Assembly: GCF_000935355.1 (NCBI RefSeq) | Contig: NZ_JXZC01000001.1 | Coordinates: 1,178,001 to 1,242,000 of the forward strand | Direction: 5' to 3' | From: Rossellomorea aquimaris | GTDB taxonomy: Bacteria > Bacillota > Bacilli > Bacillales > Bacillaceae_B | Length of the DNA: 64,000 nucleotides | Shown here: positions 8,944 through 16,426 of the stretch, in pieces | Layout of the letters: every line of letters begins with the position of its first letter | How positions within the stretch are numbered: position 1 is the first letter of the stretch | Notes under the pieces: generated by a model | Database searches by the model: none | What the model was told of the DNA's origin: nothing | The model's input: only the letters and a program-made list of their open reading frames with translations | Translations under genes and position numbers: made by a program

Positions 8944-9801
8944 ATGACAGTAAAATTATTTGCTGATAGTGCAAGCGACCTTCCTGCTGCATATTTTAAC
9001 CAACACAACATAGAGCTGCTGCCACTGAAAGTACATATTGATGGTCAAGATTATGAGGACTTGTTCACCATCGAGCCGAAAACCGTATTCAACAAAATAA
9101 GGGAAGGCCACATGCCCAAAACGTCTCAAGTATCACCGGATCTTTTCCTGAAGAAGTTCACAGAGCTTGCAGAAGCGAATCAACCCGGTATTTACATTGC
9201 GTTTTCCTCACAATTGTCAGGGACGTATCAAACCGCTGTCATGATACGTGATCAGGTGAAAGAAGATCACCCTTCCCTTGATTTGACCATCATCGATTCA
9301 AAGTGTGCTTCCCTGGGCTACGGCTTAGTCGTCATGAAGGCAGCTGAACTTCTTCAGGACGGAGGAAGCAAAGAAGAGATCATCGAAGCCTCCAGATACC
9401 ACTCAGAGCATATGGAACACCTATTTACCGTAGAAGACCTTGAATACCTTGCCAAAGGCGGTAGAGTTTCAAAGGCATCAGCTTTTCTTGGCGGACTGTT
9501 AAACATCAAGCCTCTTCTTCATGTTGAAGACGGTAAGCTCGTACCGATTGAAAAATTGCGTGGAAAGAAGAAACTTCTAAAACGAATTCTTGACTTAATG
9601 GAAGAACGTGGTGAAGATCTCTCCAACCAGGTCATCGCAATCAGTCATGGCGATGACGAAGACCTTGCCCTTGAAATGGAAAAACTCATTAAAGAAAGAT
9701 TTTCACCGAAAGCTGTATATATCAGTATTATTGGATGTGCCATAGGTTCTCATACAGGCACAGGCACCCTGGCCATATTTTTCTTAAATGAACACTCATA
9801 A
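8944..9801 (+). CDS. DegV family fatty-acid-binding protein
   Basis: A 285-residue DegV protein. These proteins bind a long-chain fatty acid between two lobes; in some Firmicutes they act as FakB, the subunit that presents fatty acid to the kinase FakA. Conserved motifs are FADSASDLP at the N-terminus, KTSQVSP (about 60) and IAFSSQLSGTYQTA (about 90). The C-terminal GCAIGSHTGTGTLAIFF matches the usual IGxHxGPG region. Two ATGs lie nine bases apart; AAGGA is spaced better for the second (8944). Its position beside yitT makes it the yitS counterpart. FakB activity is inference. Confidence 0.85.
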   Translation: MTVKLFADSASDLPAAYFNQHNIELLPLKVHIDGQDYEDLFTIEPKTVFNKIREGHMPKTSQVSPDLFLKKFTELAEANQPGIYIAFSSQLSGTYQTAVMIRDQVKEDHPSLDLTIIDSKCASLGYGLVVMKAAELLQDGGSKEEIIEASRYHSEHMEHLFTVEDLEYLAKGGRVSKASAFLGGLLNIKPLLHVEDGKLVPIEKLRGKKKLLKRILDLMEERGEDLSNQVIAISHGDDEDLALEMEKLIKERFSPKAVYISIIGCAIGSHTGTGTLAIFFLNEHS

Positions 9802-9858
9802 ACTCCCTTCCTCTTCCTCATACTATGAGAGAAGATCATACTCGAAGGGAGAATCACT

Positions 9859-9990
9859 ATGCCACATACATCTGATAACGAAAAAAAGGCCAGGGATAAC
9901 AACGCCCTGCGCCAGGAAAAGAATAAAATCAAAGAAGTGAACCGTAAAGCCGGGAAGAATCAGTATTCTAAGAAGACGGATCATTTATAA
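9859..9990 (+). CDS. small charged hypothetical protein
   Basis: A 43-residue, strongly charged protein (MPHTSDNEKKARDNNALRQE... ending SKKTDHL) of Lys, Asn, Glu and Arg with no hydrophobic core. A good AAGGGAG site lies eight bases before the ATG, and an intrinsic terminator follows 36 bases after the stop, so a genuine short transcript is likely. The composition resembles small disordered or spore-associated proteins of bacilli, but I do not recognise a family. Confidence 0.65.
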   Translation: MPHTSDNEKKARDNNALRQEKNKIKEVNRKAGKNQYSKKTDHL

Positions 9991-10025
9991 GGGATTGCGG
10001 GGCAGTCACCTGCTCTCGAATAGGA

Positions 10026-10063
10026 AAAAGTACTAGTTCTTGATAGAGCTGGTGCTTTTTTTT
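10026..10063 (+). terminator. intrinsic terminator after the 43-aa gene
   Basis: A 15-bp stem (AAAAGTACTAGTTCT with a G-U-containing complement) around a TGAT loop is followed by eight T. It closes the small transcript and precedes the repeat array. Confidence 0.88.
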
Positions 10064-10200
10064 ATAGAGGAGGCTGAAACTCCTCATTATTGCGAGAAAA
10101 GATAAAAATGGGCTTAAATAGGTGTTTTATCGATAAAATCGGTTCCTTGATGTTCACGAGTCATGATGTATTTTCATGTTGGGGTCGAGTTTTTCAGATA

Positions 10201-10336
10201 TATTATCGACTTCTTCACTTATATTATCGACTTTCAGAATATATTATCGACTTCTCCAGCTATATTATCGACTTTCAAAATATATTATCGACTTCCCTCC
10301 TTTTATTATCGAATCCCAACATTTACATTTTATCGA
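10201..10336 (+). repeat. phased intergenic repeat array A (core TATTATCGACTT)
   Basis: Core TATTATCGA begins at 10201, 10222, 10242, 10263, 10283 and 10304, with a degenerate copy (TTTATCGA) about 24 bases later. Successive distances are 21, 20, 21, 20, 21. The 21-bp units continue CTTC..., and the 20-bp units continue CTTTCA.AATA, so the real unit is a 41-bp dimer. Spacers have diverged but spacing has not. The array lies between a terminator and yajQ. The same core recurs at 49046-49158 (opposite strand) and 55081-55220. Confidence 0.9.
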
Positions 10337-10436
10337 TCCATTTTCAAAAAAACTCCCCCATTCCTTTCTTAGAAGTTGTATGCACCTTCAAAGCTTGTCT
10401 ATAATGAAAAGAGAAAATACTATGGAGGGGTTACAT

Positions 10437-10928
10437 ATGGCGAAGGAAAGTTCATTTGATATTGTGTCGAAAGTGGATATGTCTGAAGTGAGCAATGCGA
10501 TCCAAATTGCGTTGAAGGAAGTTCAAACCCGATATGACTTTAAAGGAAGTAAGAGTGACATTAAATTAGATGGAGAGGAAATCGTCCTCGTTTCTGATGA
10601 TGAATTCAAAATGAATCAGTTAAAGGATGTGCTCCTCAGCAAACTCATCAAACGTAATGTCCCTGTTAAGAATCTTGATTACAGCAAGCTTGAAGGAGCT
10701 TCCGGTGGAACGGTTCGTCAGCGTGCAAAACTCGTGCAAGGAATCGATAAAGAAAATGCAAAAAAAATTAACACCATCATCAAGAACTCCGGCGTTAAGG
10801 TGAAGAGCCAGGTTCAGGATGATCAAGTACGGGTCACTGGAAAAAGCAAGGATGATCTTCAAAAAATCATCGCTGCGATCCGTGAAGCAGACCTTTCAAT
10901 TGATGTACAGTACGTAAACTTCCGTTAA
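10437..10928 (+). CDS. YajQ family cyclic-di-GMP/nucleotide-binding protein
   Basis: A 163-residue YajQ (DUF520) protein with two ferredoxin-like halves: N-terminal [22 protein letters not shown], the conserved [10 protein letters not shown] motif (about 27-36), and C-terminal [20 protein letters not shown]. Family members bind nucleotides and RNA; a Xanthomonas homologue is a c-di-GMP effector. It corresponds to B. subtilis YitK. The frame is open upstream to 10176 only because the repeat array contains no stops; TGGAGGGG before the ATG at 10437 fixes the start. Confidence 0.92.
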   Translation: MAKESSFDIVSKVDMSEVSNAIQIALKEVQTRYDFKGSKSDIKLDGEEIVLVSDDEFKMNQLKDVLLSKLIKRNVPVKNLDYSKLEGASGGTVRQRAKLVQGIDKENAKKINTIIKNSGVKVKSQVQDDQVRVTGKSKDDLQKIIAAIREADLSIDVQYVNFR

Positions 10929-10939
10929 TTCGGTTTTTC

Positions 10940-10980
10940 AAAGAAGTCTGATGGGTACAATATATCCATCAGACTTCTTT
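10940..10980 (+). terminator. hairpin terminator between yajQ and the CoA-disulfide reductase gene
   Basis: A 14-15 bp stem, AAAGAAGTCTGATGG with its complement, encloses about ten bases. Only a short T-rich tail follows, so termination may be partial. Confidence 0.75.
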
Positions 10981-10997
10981 CATTTAGGAGGAAAAAC

Positions 10998-12350
10998 ATG
11001 AAGAGAAAAGTCATCATCATAGGGGCAGTAGGCGGGGGTGCCACCACTGCATCCCAAATCAGAAAACTGGATAGTGAAATAGAGATCATTCTACTTGAAA
11101 AGACATCCTATCTTTCCTATGGGGCTTGCGGAATGCCTTATTACTTAGGGGATGTCATTAAGGACCGTGAAAGCCTTTTTGCAGCCACGCCTGAAAAATT
11201 ACATACGAAAAAAAACATTGATGTCCGCATGCATCATGAGGCGCTGAAAATTGATCGGGATAAAAAATCTTTACTTGTGAGAGACCATGATAAAAACCAG
11301 GATTACGAAGAAACATACGATTACCTTGTGCTCGCCACAGGGGCTTCCCCTTTTATCCCTGATATTCCTGGACTGAATCAAATTCCGGCTTTTCATCTCA
11401 GAACAGTTGAAGACATGGACAGGATCAAACAATTCGTTGAAACCTCAAAGCCAAAAAACTGTACCATCATCGGAGGTGGATACATAGGGGTTGAAATGTC
11501 GGAGAACTTCACTCACTTAGGGATGCAAGTCAATCTTGTGGAAAGATCGGATCATGTGATCAGCGTAATCGATGAAGAGACCGCCATCAAACTGCAACAG
11601 CATATCAAAGATCAAGGTGTGAATTTGTATACAAAGGATGGATTGAAAGAAGTACTGCCGGAGTGCACCCTGAAACTGGATAGCGGAGAGACGTTCCAGT
11701 CTGACTTCATTCTTCTTTCGGTAGGTGTGAAGCCTAATAACCTTCTTGCTAAGGAGGCCGGGTTATCTACTGGAGAGTCAGGCGGTGTCGTCAGTAATGA
11801 ATTTATGCAAACAGACGACACCTCCATTTATGCAGTCGGAGATGTGGTGGAGTCCATCGATTTTATTGACGGGACCCCAAAGCAGGTCCCTCTCGCATGG
11901 CCTGCCCATCGACAAGCCTACATCATCGCAAGACACCTTTCCGGAAGCCCTGTACCTTTCAAGGGGATGCTTGGAACAGCTATTGCAAAAGTCTTTGACC
12001 TTTCCATTGCATCTACCGGATTAGGCGAGAAGGAATTAAATGAAAAGGGTTATTCGTACAAAACAACCGTGCATGAAGGAAAGTCACATGCGGGCTACTA
12101 TCCCGGTGCTCATGATGTGTATGTTAGAGTCCATTTTTGCCCTGACACGGGAAAGATATTTGGAGGTAATGTAGTGGGCGGCGAAGGGGTAGACAAGCAA
12201 ATCGACGTTCTGGCCACTGCCATTTACGGAGGCCTGACCATTACCGACCTCCAGGAAATCGAAACCTGCTATGCCCCACCCTTCTCTTCTCCTAAAGGGC
12301 TGTTGAATATGATTGGGTATAAGGGTGCCGGGTTGATGGAAGAAAAATAA
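10998..12350 (+). CDS. cdr: CoA-disulfide reductase (FAD/NAD(P)H-dependent)
   Basis: A 450-residue pyridine-nucleotide disulfide oxidoreductase with the CoA-disulfide-reductase layout. It has an N-terminal FAD-binding GAVGGGATTAS (about 10-19), the single redox Cys in SYGACGMPYYLG (C44) in place of a CxxxxC pair, and the NAD-binding GGGYIGVEM near residue 160. A second FAD segment is YAVGDVVE near 280. The C-terminal dimerisation domain includes the GTAIAKVFDLSIASTG region. The family reduces CoA disulfide, supporting thiol balance in Firmicutes that use CoA or bacillithiol. An AGGAGG site precedes the ATG. It is monocistronic with its own terminator. Confidence 0.88.
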   Translation: MKRKVIIIGAVGGGATTASQIRKLDSEIEIILLEKTSYLSYGACGMPYYLGDVIKDRESLFAATPEKLHTKKNIDVRMHHEALKIDRDKKSLLVRDHDKNQDYEETYDYLVLATGASPFIPDIPGLNQIPAFHLRTVEDMDRIKQFVETSKPKNCTIIGGGYIGVEMSENFTHLGMQVNLVERSDHVISVIDEETAIKLQQHIKDQGVNLYTKDGLKEVLPECTLKLDSGETFQSDFILLSVGVKPNNLLAKEAGLSTGESGGVVSNEFMQTDDTSIYAVGDVVESIDFIDGTPKQVPLAWPAHRQAYIIARHLSGSPVPFKGMLGTAIAKVFDLSIASTGLGEKELNEKGYSYKTTVHEGKSHAGYYPGAHDVYVRVHFCPDTGKIFGGNVVGGEGVDKQIDVLATAIYGGLTITDLQEIETCYAPPFSSPKGLLNMIGYKGAGLMEEK

Positions 12351-12357
12351 TGACAGG

Positions 12358-12388
12358 CAGGCTTCTCTGGCGAGGGGCCTGTTTTTTT
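12358..12388 (+). terminator. intrinsic terminator after cdr
   Basis: CAGGCTTCTC pairs with GAGGGGCCTG over ten base pairs (two G-U) around a TGGC loop, followed by seven T. Confidence 0.92.
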
Positions 12389-12426
12389 GTGAGTATGCTC
12401 CTTGATGATGGATAAATCTGTTAAAC

Positions 12427-12582
12427 GGCTGGATTTTTTGCGATTTCGGCTGGATTTTCCTGAATAACGGCTGGATTTTCTCCGATTTCGACCGGATTCT
12501 CCTCAATAACGGCTGGATTTTCTCCGATTTTGGGCGGATCCCCCTATAAAGCGGCTAAATTCCCCTCAATCAGGGCTCCATC
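12427..12582 (+). repeat. phased intergenic repeat array D (core GGCTGGATTTT)
   Basis: Core copies begin at 12427, 12448, 12469, 12490, 12511, 12532, 12553 and 12574, exactly 21 bp apart in all seven steps. Later copies are degenerate (GACCGGATT, GGGCGGATC, GGCTAAATT, GGCTCCATC) yet stay in register. Units alternate between an ending near GATTTC and one near AATAAC, making a 42-bp dimer. The array fills the gap between the cdr terminator and the sigma-B-type promoter. On the minus strand the register happens to encode ENPAVI/ENPAEI heptads between stops, with no start codon or ribosome site. Confidence 0.9.
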
Positions 12583-12669
12583 ACTCATCAAATGTCTTCA
12601 CCCCAAACGAAATTACTGCATCACACGTCAATTTGACCAAAAATTTAATGAATCTACCAAAAGAAACAT

Positions 12670-12694
12670 GTTAATAATTATCTTTTCCGGGTAA
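12670..12694 (+). promoter_or_regulatory. sigma-B-type promoter for the stress SDR gene
   Basis: GTTAAT (12670-12675), a 13-bp spacer, then GGGTAA (12689-12694) resembles the general-stress consensus GTTTAA-N13-15-GGGTAT. The -10 match is full and the -35 match partial. It lies 44 bases before the gene's TTG start. The best-known relatives of the downstream gene in B. subtilis are general stress proteins, which supports the call. Confidence 0.65.
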
Positions 12695-12737
12695 ACACTA
12701 TCCTAAGATAACCCAAATCATCAAAGGAGTGTTTTCA

Positions 12738-13607
12738 TTGTCACAACAACAAAACCAGAAGCAAACGTTCCCCCCCCAGCACCAGGATCATCAGCCTGGT
12801 ACTGTGGATGAAATGAATCCCCAGCCGATCCATACAGATCAAAATTATAAAGGCAGCGGAAAGTTAGACGGGAAGGTCGCCCTTATCACCGGAGGAGACA
12901 GCGGGATAGGACGATCGGTCGCCTGGTATTTTGCCAGGGAAGGCGCCCATGTTGCCATTTCTTATTTAGATGAACATGAAGATGCGAATAAGACGAAGGA
13001 ATTGGTGGAAGCTGAAGGTGTAAGGTGTATCCTGCTGTCAGGTGATATCGGAAGCTCGACATTTTGTAAAGACATCGTGAATAAAACGATTTCAGAGTTC
13101 GGGAAACTTGATATTCTTGTGAATAATGCTGCTGAACAGCATCCTCAGGCAGGGCTTACGGATATAAGTGATGAACAGTTGGAGCGTACCTTTAAGACGA
13201 ATGTATTCTCTATGTTCTACTTAACCAGGGCAGCATTGCCTCTTCTTAAAAAGGGAGCTTCCATTATTAACACGGCTTCTATCACAGCTTATAAAGGGAA
13301 TAAGGATTTGATTGATTACTCTTCTACCAAGGGTGCCATTGTCAGCTTCACGCGATCCCTTGCAGAAAACATTGCATCCGATGGAATCAGAGTAAACGGC
13401 GTGGCACCTGGCCCGATTTGGACTCCTCTGATTCCGTCCACCTTCAGCTCTCAAAAGGTATCTCAGTTTGGAGGGAACACTCCACTTGGACGTGCCGGTC
13501 AGCCGTATGAATTAGGCCCTGCATACGTATACTTAGCAAGCGAAGATTCAAGCTACGTATCAGGACAGATGATTCATATTAATGGCGGGACGGTTATAAA
13601 CGGTTAA
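12738..13607 (+). CDS. general-stress SDR oxidoreductase (YdaD/YhxC type)
   Basis: A 289-residue short-chain dehydrogenase of the subfamily with a long N-terminal tail rich in Gln and Pro (residues 1-40, including PGTVDEMNPQP), as in B. subtilis YdaD (GS39), YhxC and YhdF. Visible are the cofactor motif TGGDSGIG (51-58), NNAAEQHP (NNAG position), the catalytic Ser in NTASITAY, and YSSTKGA with Tyr and Lys. The TTG at 12738 is chosen because AAAGGAG lies eight bases before it. It probably acts on small aldehydes or ketones during stress; the substrate is unknown. A sigma-B-like promoter precedes it. Confidence 0.85.
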   Translation: MSQQQNQKQTFPPQHQDHQPGTVDEMNPQPIHTDQNYKGSGKLDGKVALITGGDSGIGRSVAWYFAREGAHVAISYLDEHEDANKTKELVEAEGVRCILLSGDIGSSTFCKDIVNKTISEFGKLDILVNNAAEQHPQAGLTDISDEQLERTFKTNVFSMFYLTRAALPLLKKGASIINTASITAYKGNKDLIDYSSTKGAIVSFTRSLAENIASDGIRVNGVAPGPIWTPLIPSTFSSQKVSQFGGNTPLGRAGQPYELGPAYVYLASEDSSYVSGQMIHINGGTVING

Positions 13608-13611
13608 AATG

Positions 13612-13670
13612 AAAGCGACTGAACATATGAGTCTCCATTAAGGGAGATTCCAACGTTTCAGTCGCTTTTT
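13612..13670. terminator. bidirectional terminator between the SDR gene and the LacI-type regulator
   Basis: AAAGCGACTGAA and TTCAGTCGCTTT form a 12-bp stem closing a structured loop, with A- and T-runs on the two sides. It serves both convergent genes. Confidence 0.9.
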
Positions 13671-13671
13671 A

Positions 13672-14703
13672 TCATGATTTCACTTTTCGCTCACTGCAGG
13701 AGCATCTTGTAACGAGCTGATGTGGAACGATGATTCTCTTGATCGGCTCTTTGGGGTTTTCAATCTTTTGGATAAGACTCTTAGCTGCCTCGTTCCCCAG
13801 GTTGAATATATTGATATCCACTGATGTGAGCGGTGGACGGGACATTTCGGCCAGGAGTACATTGTTGAAGCTGACAATGGAGATGTCATCAGGAACACGG
13901 ATGTCCATTTCATCCAGTGTGTTGAGTACGCCCAATGCCATTAAGTCATCGGCCACTACCAGGGCCGTCGGAGGATCATCTAATTGCATAAGCTCATTAA
14001 TGGCTTCACGTCCTCCTTCTCGAAGGAATTCTTCATGAATGATGTACTTGTCTTTCATATCAATCCCAGCATCCCGCAAAGCCTTCTCATAACCTAATAG
14101 ACGCTCGACGGTTACAACGAGATTGAGGTCCCCCCCGATAAAGCCGATACACTCATGACCAAGCTTTAAGAGATAATCGGTCACTTCCTTCGTTGCCCTG
14201 TAATTGTCATTGTCTACATGGGTGATTTCTTCACAATATTTGTAGGGCTTACCTACGACAACAAAGGGAAAGTCGCGATCTTTTAAATAGTTCATAACCT
14301 TATCTTCCACTTTCGAGTATAGGAGGATGATACCGTCTACTCTTCCCCCTTGAACCATTTGGACGACACCTTCATATATTTCTTCTTCAGATTGACCCGT
14401 GGACATTTGTAATGCGTATTGTTTTTCCTGTGCCCCTTCACTTAGTCCTCTTAATACTGTTGGAAAGAATGGGTTTTGTGAAAAAGTACTAGCTGAACCT
14501 GGTAATACAAGTCCCAATACTTGCGTGGATTGATTCGCCAGGCTCCTTGCGATGAAGTTAGGATGATATCCCAACTGCTCCATCGCTTCTCTTACTTTTT
14601 GCTTTGTTTTCTCGCTGATTCTTGGATTATTTGCAATAACCCGTGAAACCGTAGATGGTGCTACGTTTGCAAGCTTTGCAACATCCTTTATGGTGACCGC
14701 CAT
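13672..14703 (-). CDS. malR: LacI family regulator of the maltodextrin locus (MalR-like)
   Basis: A 343-residue LacI-family repressor: HTH with VTIKDVAKLANVAPSTVSRVI (3-23), hinge helix around PNFIARSLANQ, and a periplasmic-binding-type ligand domain (about 60-335). It ends with an unusual Cys-containing tail (TRCSCSERKVKS). It lies immediately downstream of the maltodextrin operon on the same strand. It is therefore the likely repressor that reads maltose or maltodextrin and binds the CG-centred half-palindromes near 14785, 20047, 20104 and 20198. Its regulatory role is inferred from position. Confidence 0.85.
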   Translation of the reverse strand: MAVTIKDVAKLANVAPSTVSRVIANNPRISEKTKQKVREAMEQLGYHPNFIARSLANQSTQVLGLVLPGSASTFSQNPFFPTVLRGLSEGAQEKQYALQMSTGQSEEEIYEGVVQMVQGGRVDGIILLYSKVEDKVMNYLKDRDFPFVVVGKPYKYCEEITHVDNDNYRATKEVTDYLLKLGHECIGFIGGDLNLVVTVERLLGYEKALRDAGIDMKDKYIIHEEFLREGGREAINELMQLDDPPTALVVADDLMALGVLNTLDEMDIRVPDDISIVSFNNVLLAEMSRPPLTSVDINIFNLGNEAAKSLIQKIENPKEPIKRIIVPHQLVTRCSCSERKVKS

Positions 14704-14776
14704 TCATTCCACCCCCCTCTTTAAAAAACTTACCCTCTTACGTGACGAAGGCTGCTTTATTCTATTTTATTCATGA

Positions 14777-14792
14777 ATTAAAACGCTTCCAT
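14777..14792 (-). promoter_or_regulatory. CcpA cre- or LacI-type operator upstream of malR
   Basis: ATTAAAACGCTTCCAT matches the cre consensus WTGNAANCGNWWNCAW at all fixed positions but one (T for G). It lies about 75 bp before the malR start, so carbon catabolite control or autoregulation is plausible. Confidence 0.5.
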
Positions 14793-14813
14793 TTTATTAA
14801 TCTTGAAGTTTTG

Positions 14814-14843
14814 GAAAAACAGGGCTCCTAGTCAGAGCCCTTG
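14814..14843 (-). terminator. terminator of the maltodextrin operon after the amylase gene
   Basis: CAAGGGCTC and GAGCCCTG (minus-strand order) form a stable stem followed by TTTTTCC. It separates the amylase gene from malR. Confidence 0.85.
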
Positions 14844-14849
14844 ATGGAT

Positions 14850-16388
14850 TTATGACTGCTTTTTCTTTCTTCCACGGTTCCATACAAGATAAATAAAGAG
14901 TAAGAAAAGGACATACACCGTACCGAGCGCCAATAGATAAGGATAATTCAATCCACTCTTCTGCTTAAGGGAATAAACCTCTGCTTCTTCACGATCAAGT
15001 ATGATTGTATAGTTTCCATCTTTATCACTACGTACCAGGTCTGCGGTTAGTAACCCTTTCAGCTCACTATTTTCCGCTAATTCTTCTTCACTCAGTTGAA
15101 CTTTTTTAGATTCACTAGTGTTGTTAATCGCGACTATGAGTGTTTGATCCCCGTAGACACGCTTGAATATTCCCATGCCGTCTTTTTCATAGATGGGTTC
15201 AATCGTCCCTCTGGTCAGTGCAGGATAATCTTGACGAATTCTTCCTAATTGAGTGATATAATCAATCAGTTCTTCATCTGCCCTGAAATTCATAAAGCGG
15301 CGATTATCCGGGTCATTTCCACCATCGACGGCGATTTCCGATCCATAATAAACAATCGGGATTCCTGGGGTTGTGTACATATACGCCAGAGCGAGCTTCC
15401 ACCTGGTACCCGGGAAGAGCTTCTCTTGAACGAGCAGTCTCGTAAAACGTTCCATATCATGATTATCGATAAAAGTTCCCATTAAATAGGGATCATCATA
15501 GTACGTTTCATTGTATTTCCAAAAGTTAAACAGTCGATCCATCGATGTATCAGGTTTTTGGAACACAGAACGCATTTCTTCTGCTTGAGGAAAGTTAACG
15601 AATCCATCGATTCCTACATCATTGTACTTCGCTATCTTCTGGGGATCGCGATCGTACACTTCTCCAAGAAGATAGAAGTCTTCCTTGACTGACTTAACCT
15701 CTTCGCTGAATTCAGTCCAGAATTCCTGGGGTACATGACGGACCGTATCCAATCGATAGCCGTCAACATCGGTTTCTTCGATCCACCATTTGGCGGCATC
15801 AAATAAGTAGTTTTTCACTTCGGGATTTTCGGTATTTAAATCGGGAAGGTCATATAACCACGCATTTTGAAGGCTTTCTTCATTATCAAAGTTCATCTGT
15901 TGATTTTCGTGAAACCAGTCCGCTTTTTCAGGGTCCTTCACCCAGGGGTGTTCAGGTCCGACATGGTTTACCACAAAATCCAGCATCACTTTCATATCCC
16001 GCTTATGAGCTTCATCAACAAGCTTTTTGAACGTTTCCATTGAACCGAAATGCTCTTCTGTCTTATAGAAATCAGTTATCCAATACCCATGATAACCCAG
16101 CGGTTGATTATCAAAGACGGGGGTCAGCCATATGGCGGTGAATCCCATATCCTTAATATAGTCCAGCTTATCAATCACACCTTGAAAATCCCCGCCCTGA
16201 TAGGCTTTAGGGTCCTTCGTATCCACTTGAACATCATTGCTCGTATCCCCGTTATTAAAGCGATCGACCATTAGAAAATAAATGGTCTCATCCTGCCATT
16301 TTCTTTCTTCTTTTTCAACTGCACCTACCGGAAGGGCGTAAAAAAGAAGAAACGGGACTAAAATGAGAGATAATACTCTTCTTTTCAT
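14850..16388 (-). CDS. membrane-anchored GH13 alpha-amylase
   Basis: A 512-residue alpha-amylase-family glycosidase with an export signal (1-23, LILVPFLLFYALPVGA). The GH13 barrel carries DFVVNH (region I), GYRLDTVRH (nucleophile Asp), GEVYD (acid Glu) and FIDNHD (third Asp). A small C-terminal beta domain follows, then one transmembrane helix (about 482-503) and a basic tail RGRKKKQS. The C-terminal anchor would keep the enzyme on the outer face of the membrane, producing maltodextrins next to the ABC importer encoded upstream in the same operon. The start has a GGAGG-type site and lies 39 bases after the malG stop. Confidence 0.88.
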   Translation of the reverse strand: MKRRVLSLILVPFLLFYALPVGAVEKEERKWQDETIYFLMVDRFNNGDTSNDVQVDTKDPKAYQGGDFQGVIDKLDYIKDMGFTAIWLTPVFDNQPLGYHGYWITDFYKTEEHFGSMETFKKLVDEAHKRDMKVMLDFVVNHVGPEHPWVKDPEKADWFHENQQMNFDNEESLQNAWLYDLPDLNTENPEVKNYLFDAAKWWIEETDVDGYRLDTVRHVPQEFWTEFSEEVKSVKEDFYLLGEVYDRDPQKIAKYNDVGIDGFVNFPQAEEMRSVFQKPDTSMDRLFNFWKYNETYYDDPYLMGTFIDNHDMERFTRLLVQEKLFPGTRWKLALAYMYTTPGIPIVYYGSEIAVDGGNDPDNRRFMNFRADEELIDYITQLGRIRQDYPALTRGTIEPIYEKDGMGIFKRVYGDQTLIVAINNTSESKKVQLSEEELAENSELKGLLTADLVRSDKDGNYTIILDREEAEVYSLKQKSGLNYPYLLALGTVYVLFLLFIYLVWNRGRKKKQS

Positions 16389-16426
16389 CTCCGCTCCTCC
16401 TAAAACTATTAGTAACGCCTATAAGA

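Noticed and set aside
10090-10404. Open frames across array A (10090-10404, 10163-10372, and the 5' extension of yajQ from 10176)
   Set aside because: They exist because the TATTATCGACTT units contain no stop on that strand in any frame. Repeats of 20/21 bp shift frame each unit, and no ribosome site is present. YajQ starts at 10437.
12084-12506. Minus-strand open frame over array D and the end of cdr
   Set aside because: It is the antisense of cdr plus repeat units; its repetitive KIQP pattern reflects the 21-bp DNA period and not a protein.
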